DNA of 8,161 bases from JAFALX01 sp050734185 (GTDB taxonomy: Bacteria; Chloroflexota; Dormibacteria; Aeolococcales; Aeolococcaceae), in the NCBI GenBank assembly GCA_050734185.1, contig JBOHUE010000083.1:1-8161 (forward strand), in the 5' to 3' direction. Made by a program: the position numbers and the translations under genes. Shown here one piece after another: positions 4,896 to 8,161 of this stretch (its first letter is position 1; the number at the start of each line of letters is the position of its first letter). Below the pieces are notes generated by a model. That model was not told the DNA's origin and did not search any database. It was given only the letters and a program-made list of their open reading frames with translations.

Positions 4896-5921
4896 GTGCA
4901 AGCAGTTCTCAAGGCGCGGCCAGCGGCCGGCTTCACCGTCGGCGACGTGGCGGCGCCGGCGCCGCGGCCGGGCGAGGTGCTCCTGCGCGTCGCCGCGGCG
5001 TCGGTCTGCGGCACTGACGTGCATCTCTACGACTGGGATGCGTGGGCGCAGGCGCGAGTCGTTACGCCGCGCATCGTCGGCCACGAGGTGTGCGGCGAGG
5101 TGATCGCGTGGGGCGAGGGCGTGCGGAGTCCGGCGATCGGGACGCGCGTCGCGGTGGAATCGCACATCGTGTGCGGCCATTGCGAGGAGTGCCGCCGTGG
5201 TGACTTCCACGTGTGCGAGAACACGCGCATCCTGGGGGTTGACGTCGACGGCGCGTTCGCGACGCAGGTGGCGGTACCCGCGGCGAACGTCTGGCCCGTT
5301 GGGGACTCCGTGCCGGAAGCGGTTGCCGCCGCGATGGAGCCGTTCGGCAACGCGGTGCACGCCTGCTCGTATGGAGAGCTCGACGGGCGTACCGTCGCCG
5401 TCTTCGGCTGCGGGCCCATCGGATGTGCCGCGATCGCGGTGTCGCGAGTGCTCGGCGCCGCGCGTGTGATCGCCGTGGATCGCAACGACTACCGCCTCCA
5501 CCTGGCAGAGCGCATGGGCGCATCGGCGCTCGTGCGGGCCAATGCGGAACCGGTTGACGGCGCGGTGCTCGCCGCTGCCGGCGGCGACATCGACTGCGTG
5601 CTCGAGATGAGCGGCTCACCGATCGCCGTTGCTTCGGCGACGCGCCTGGTGCGGCCGGGCGGCTGGATCAGCCTGCTCGGCATCGGTGAGCCGGTGCTCC
5701 TCGATGTCACCACCGATGTCGTGATGAAGGGCCTGTCGCTCTATGGCGTCGTTGGACGCAAGCTGCCGACGACGTGGGAGCGCACGCTGTCGTATGTGCG
5801 CGATGGGATCGTCGACGTCTCCTCGCTCATCACCCACGAGTTCCCGATGCGCGACATCGACCGCGCGATGGAGCTGATAAAGACCGGCGACTGCGGGAAG
5901 GTGACGCTCACACCTGACTGA
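4896..5921 (+). CDS. tdh: L-threonine 3-dehydrogenase
   Basis: This zinc-dependent medium-chain dehydrogenase oxidises L-threonine with NAD+ to 2-amino-3-ketobutyrate. With the GTG at 4896 the product is 341 residues, the length of E. coli Tdh, and its key residues fall at the same positions: catalytic zinc site C38, H63 and E64, structural zinc cysteines C93, C96, C99 and C107, and the CGTDVHLYDWD segment (38-48) typical of threonine dehydrogenases. The Rossmann motif GCGPIG is at 171-176, followed by VIAVDRND, whose aspartate suits NAD+. This alignment is the reason to prefer the ninth codon of the longer open frame (which begins at GTG 4872). The companion enzyme gene lies 78 nt downstream, which separates Tdh from sorbitol or other polyol dehydrogenases. 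It is transcribed divergently from the toxin module across 114 nt. Confidence 0.94.
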   Translation: MQAVLKARPAAGFTVGDVAAPAPRPGEVLLRVAAASVCGTDVHLYDWDAWAQARVVTPRIVGHEVCGEVIAWGEGVRSPAIGTRVAVESHIVCGHCEECRRGDFHVCENTRILGVDVDGAFATQVAVPAANVWPVGDSVPEAVAAAMEPFGNAVHACSYGELDGRTVAVFGCGPIGCAAIAVSRVLGAARVIAVDRNDYRLHLAERMGASALVRANAEPVDGAVLAAAGGDIDCVLEMSGSPIAVASATRLVRPGGWISLLGIGEPVLLDVTTDVVMKGLSLYGVVGRKLPTTWERTLSYVRDGIVDVSSLITHEFPMRDIDRAMELIKTGDCGKVTLTPD

Positions 5922-5987
5922 AAGCGGCCGCGCCGGGCGTTGGTGCCGCTCTGGCTGCTGCCGGCCGTTCTGGTGTCGCGGGCGAGC

Positions 5988-5993
5988 TATGGT
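5988..5993 (+). promoter_or_regulatory. candidate -10 element (TATGGT) for leaderless kbl
   Basis: TATGGT fits TANNNT and matches TATAAT at four positions. It ends six bases before the ATG at 6000, and no Shine-Dalgarno precedes that ATG. Its position suggests that kbl has its own leaderless transcript in addition to any read-through from tdh. No clear -35 is seen. Confidence 0.42.
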
Positions 5994-5999
5994 TGACGC

Positions 6000-7214
6000 A
6001 TGCTCACCGAGCCATCCACGTCGGATGCGGTGCGCGCACTGGACGCGTCGCTCAACGACGACCTCGACGCGCTCCGTCGCGACGGTCTCTTTCGGCCGCT
6101 GCGCGTCCTCGAGTCAGCGCAGGGCCCTGAGGTCGCCATCGCGGGCAAGCCGGTCATCAGCTTGTCGAGCAACAACTATCTCGGGTTGAACACGCACCCG
6201 GCGCTGGTCGACGCGGCGCAGCGCGCCGCGGTCGAATGGGGCGCCGGCACGGGTGCGGTTCGCACAATTGCCGGCACACAGACGCTGCACGAGGAGCTGG
6301 AGCAGCGGCTCGCCAACTTCAAGCGGACCGAGGCCGCGCTCACATTTCAGAGCGGCTACGCGGTCAACGTCGGCGTCCTCGGATCGATGCTCGAGTCCGG
6401 CGACTGCGTCGTCAGCGACAAGCTCAACCACGCGAGCATCATCGACGGCATCCGTCTCACCAAGGCGGATCGCATCCTCTACGAGCACACCGACGTTGAC
6501 GACGCCGAGCGCGCGCTCAGCGAGGCCAGGGCCAAGGGATACCGGCGAATCCTGTTGGTGACCGATGGTGTGTTCAGCATGGACGGCGACATTGCGCCGC
6601 TCGATGCACTGGTGGAGCGCGCCGAGGCCGCCGGCGCCGCCGTGATGGTCGACGACGCGCATGCCACCGGCGTGCTCGGCACCAACGGCCGCGGCACCAC
6701 CGATCACTTCGGCCTGCACGGTCGCGTGGCGCTCAACATCGGCACGCTCAGCAAGGCGGTCGGCGTCGTCGGCGGCTACGTGTGCGCGTCGCAGATTGTG
6801 CGCGACCACCTGATTCACAAGTCGCGTCCGTTTCTGTTCTCCTCGTCGCACCCGCCCGCTGTGGTTGCGGCGTGCATCGCCGCCGTCGACGTGCTGGAGC
6901 AGGACACCGAGCTGATCGATCGCCTCTGGACGAACACGCGCCACTTCAAGGAGGGTCTGCGCTCGCTCGGGTTCGACATCGGGCGCAGCAAGACGCCGAT
7001 CACCCCGGTCATGTGCGGCGAGGCGCCCGTGGCGATGCAGCTGTCCGATCAGCTGTTGCAGCGCGGCGTGTTCGCGCAGGGCATCGGGTTTCCGACGGTC
7101 GCGCGCGGACAGGCGCGCGTTCGCACCATCGTCACCGCCACCCACACCACGGCTCAGCTCGACCGCGCACTGGAGGCGTTTGCCGATGCTGGACGCTTGC
7201 TCCGCCTGCGCTGA
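6000..7214 (+). CDS. kbl: glycine C-acetyltransferase (2-amino-3-ketobutyrate CoA ligase)
   Basis: This PLP enzyme of the alpha-oxoamine synthase family cleaves 2-amino-3-ketobutyrate with CoA into glycine and acetyl-CoA. The 404-residue product shows the family landmarks in order: SSNNYLGL (56-63), GTGAVRTIAGTQ (83-94), FQSGYAVN (116-123), DKLNHASIIDG (140-150), VTDGVFSMDGD (187-197), the PLP-contacting D218 and H221 in VDDAHATG, and the Schiff-base lysine K252 in GTLSKAVG. Relatives (BioF, serine palmitoyltransferase, ALA synthase) share these motifs, so placement directly after tdh is what points to this activity. An N-terminal extension of about ten residues over E. coli Kbl is typical of the longer forms. 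The lysine motif reads SKAVGVVGGY, not the GKALGGASGG of the enterobacterial enzyme, suggesting a different clade. A TATGGT six bases before the ATG suggests a leaderless promoter. Confidence 0.92.
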   Translation: MLTEPSTSDAVRALDASLNDDLDALRRDGLFRPLRVLESAQGPEVAIAGKPVISLSSNNYLGLNTHPALVDAAQRAAVEWGAGTGAVRTIAGTQTLHEELEQRLANFKRTEAALTFQSGYAVNVGVLGSMLESGDCVVSDKLNHASIIDGIRLTKADRILYEHTDVDDAERALSEARAKGYRRILLVTDGVFSMDGDIAPLDALVERAEAAGAAVMVDDAHATGVLGTNGRGTTDHFGLHGRVALNIGTLSKAVGVVGGYVCASQIVRDHLIHKSRPFLFSSSHPPAVVAACIAAVDVLEQDTELIDRLWTNTRHFKEGLRSLGFDIGRSKTPITPVMCGEAPVAMQLSDQLLQRGVFAQGIGFPTVARGQARVRTIVTATHTTAQLDRALEAFADAGRLLRLR

Positions 7215-7292
7215 CCCCGCTCAACGTGCCAACGTAACCGGCATGCAGCACGTCTGCTTCTGCTTGGCAGTTCTTCTGCGAGCGCCACAACG

Positions 7293-7883
7293 ATGAACAG
7301 GCACCGCACCGCCGCGGAGCTCGAAGAGGAACGCGCCCAGATCGAAGCCGCGAAGCGCGACCGGGCGGCGTTCGCGCCGCTGTACGAGCGCTACGTCGAT
7401 CAGATCTTCGCGTACGTGCTGTCGTTGACCAGGGACAAGGAGGAGGCCGAGGACGTGACCGCCGCAACGTTCGCCAAGGCGATCGAGGAACTCCCTCGAT
7501 TCGAGTGGCGTGGCGTGCCGTACTCGGCGTGGCTGTACCGCGTGGCGAACAACCTCGTCACCCGCGAACGGCGCCGTCCCGGGTGGGTGGAGCTGGATCC
7601 TCATCTCCAATCAGACGACGAGGACCCGGCCGAGCTGGCCGAGCGCGTGGATCGCGACGCGGAGGTGCGACGTGCCGTCGCCGCGCTTCCCGGCGACCAG
7701 CGGCAGGCAGTCACGCTCCGCTTCGGCGGCGAGATGAGCTGCCGCGAGATCGGTGACGTCATGGGAAGGTCCGAGGGCGCGGTCAAGCTGCTGACGTTTC
7801 GCGCGCTGACGGCGATGCGCCGCCGGCTCGGCGCTCCGCTCCCGGCGGAGCGGGCGAGGAGTGCCGGGGGTGAGCGGCGGTGA
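7293..7883 (+). CDS. ECF-family RNA polymerase sigma factor
   Basis: This 196-residue sigma-70 family regulator directs RNA polymerase to a dedicated promoter set. It contains only regions 2 and 4, as in ECF (group 4) sigma factors. Region 2 spans about 27-95, with YERYVDQIFAYVLSLTRD, the EDVTAATFAKAIEELP segment and PYSAWLYRVANNLVTRERRR. An acidic linker follows (about 100-120). Region 4 covers about 123-178, with ALPGDQRQAVTLRF and the helix-turn-helix CREIGDVMGRSEGAVKLL. The N-terminus carries an extra charged helix (1-24). ATG 7293 is the only suitable start; the upstream bases have just a weak GCGAG. The preceding 78-nt gap has no recognisable terminator or ECF-type -35/-10 pair. The downstream gene overlaps its stop codon, so the two are probably translationally coupled, as for sigma/anti-sigma pairs. 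The regulon is unknown. Confidence 0.92.
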   Translation: MNRHRTAAELEEERAQIEAAKRDRAAFAPLYERYVDQIFAYVLSLTRDKEEAEDVTAATFAKAIEELPRFEWRGVPYSAWLYRVANNLVTRERRRPGWVELDPHLQSDDEDPAELAERVDRDAEVRRAVAALPGDQRQAVTLRFGGEMSCREIGDVMGRSEGAVKLLTFRALTAMRRRLGAPLPAERARSAGGERR

Positions 7884-8161
7884 TGGAACCTGAGGACCGG
7901 CTCGATCTGGCGCTGGACAGTGCCACCACCGAGGCCGACCCCGAGCTGGCGCAGCTCGTCGATCTCGCCACCGAGGTGGCCCGCTCGCTGGAGCGGGGCT
8001 GGCTCACCGGCCCCGAACGCGAGCTGCTCTACGCGCGGGTGTTGGAGCTCGCCGGCAAACGCTCGCCGTGGTCGGTGGCTCGGCGCCTGCTCTCGGAGCA
8101 CCGCGTGCCCGCGATCGCTGGCGGCGCCGCGTTCACGCTGGCGGCCGGGGCCGTGATCACG
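7883..8161 (+). CDS. putative anti-sigma or membrane-bound regulator, N-terminal part (runs off window)
   Basis: An open frame begins at ATG 7883, sharing one base with the sigma factor stop, and is still open at the window end (93 codons visible). GTG 7880 is an in-frame alternative that would give a GTGA overlap. Residues 1-72 are charged and helical (for example ELAQLVDLATEVARSLE at 21-37 and ERELLYARVLELA at 45-57), and 75-93 begin a Gly/Ala-rich hydrophobic segment that looks like a membrane helix. A cytoplasmic N-terminal domain followed by one membrane span, immediately after an ECF sigma gene, is the layout of many anti-sigma factors. The visible part has no cysteine and no HxxxCxxC zinc motif, so it is not a classical ZAS-type anti-sigma domain. 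A GGGGGTGAG run at about 7866-7874 may serve as ribosome binding site. Role inferred from position and topology only. Confidence 0.75.
   Translation, partial: MEPEDRLDLALDSATTEADPELAQLVDLATEVARSLERGWLTGPERELLYARVLELAGKRSPWSVARRLLSEHRVPAIAGGAAFTLAAGAVIT

Noticed and set aside
4782..5501. Upstream extension of the toxin frame to 5501, antisense to tdh (404 codons in total).
   Set aside because: The extension is antisense to the strongly supported tdh gene, is low complexity, and lacks a plausible start; the toxin has its own ATG with a Shine-Dalgarno at 4781.
5924..5967. GCGGCCGC and CGGCCG palindromes in the tdh-kbl gap as a possible terminator.
   Set aside because: Self-complementary GC words are expected by chance at this base composition; the stem would have a long loop and no T-run follows.
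6114..7145. Minus-strand open frame of 343 codons opposite kbl.
   Set aside because: Shadow of the kbl coding sequence; no domain pattern and no initiation signal.
7215..7292. Search for an autoregulatory ECF promoter (for example a GTAACC near 7234) before the sigma gene.
   Set aside because: No CGTC-type -10 is found at the required 16-17 base spacing, so no promoter is claimed.

Overview
This is a GC-rich, tightly packed bacterial chromosome segment. Actinobacteria look most likely. The reasons are the GC-rich codon use, GTG starts, stop/start overlaps, a stand-alone Lrp-type RAM protein, and genes whose -10-like hexamer lies only 6-7 nt before the start codon (leaderless style). A deep actinobacterial lineage such as Thermoleophilia is a guess; nothing here fixes the taxonomy. 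No tRNA, rRNA, IS element or CRISPR array was seen, and no non-coding gap exceeds about 115 nt.

Layout, left to right. (1) 1-2399, plus strand: the 3' part of the E1 subunit of 2-oxoglutarate dehydrogenase, overlapping by 4 nt a complete dihydrolipoyl dehydrogenase (E3) gene, so part of a 2-oxo-acid dehydrogenase operon. (2) 2392-2811, minus: a small two-helix membrane protein of unknown role, tail to tail with E3. (3) 2863-3952, plus: a 78-residue RAM-domain protein, then a CDP-alcohol phosphatidyltransferase. (4) 3956-4781, minus: a two-gene module made of a small protein that is almost entirely a bacterial RNase A-like (CdiA-CT type) toxin domain and, overlapping its 3' end by 14 nt, a CdiI-family immunity protein. 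No CdiA/Rhs-type delivery protein accompanies it in the window. (5) 4896-7214, plus: threonine 3-dehydrogenase and 2-amino-3-ketobutyrate CoA ligase, which together convert threonine to glycine plus acetyl-CoA. (6) 7293-8161, plus: an ECF-type sigma factor overlapping the start of a gene that reads off the end of the window and whose product has a C-terminal membrane segment, probably its anti-sigma partner or a membrane-bound regulator.

Most of the window is central metabolism: E1/E3 of the TCA cycle, and threonine breakdown that feeds acetyl-CoA. The accessory element is the toxin/immunity pair, inserted between the phosphatidyltransferase and the threonine dehydrogenase. It is the most unusual part because the toxin domain, normally the tail of a very large secreted protein, appears here as an independent gene of 164 codons. 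A second theme is translation initiation: three genes (membrane protein, tdh, kbl) look leaderless, while the RAM protein, toxin and immunity genes have recognisable Shine-Dalgarno sequences.
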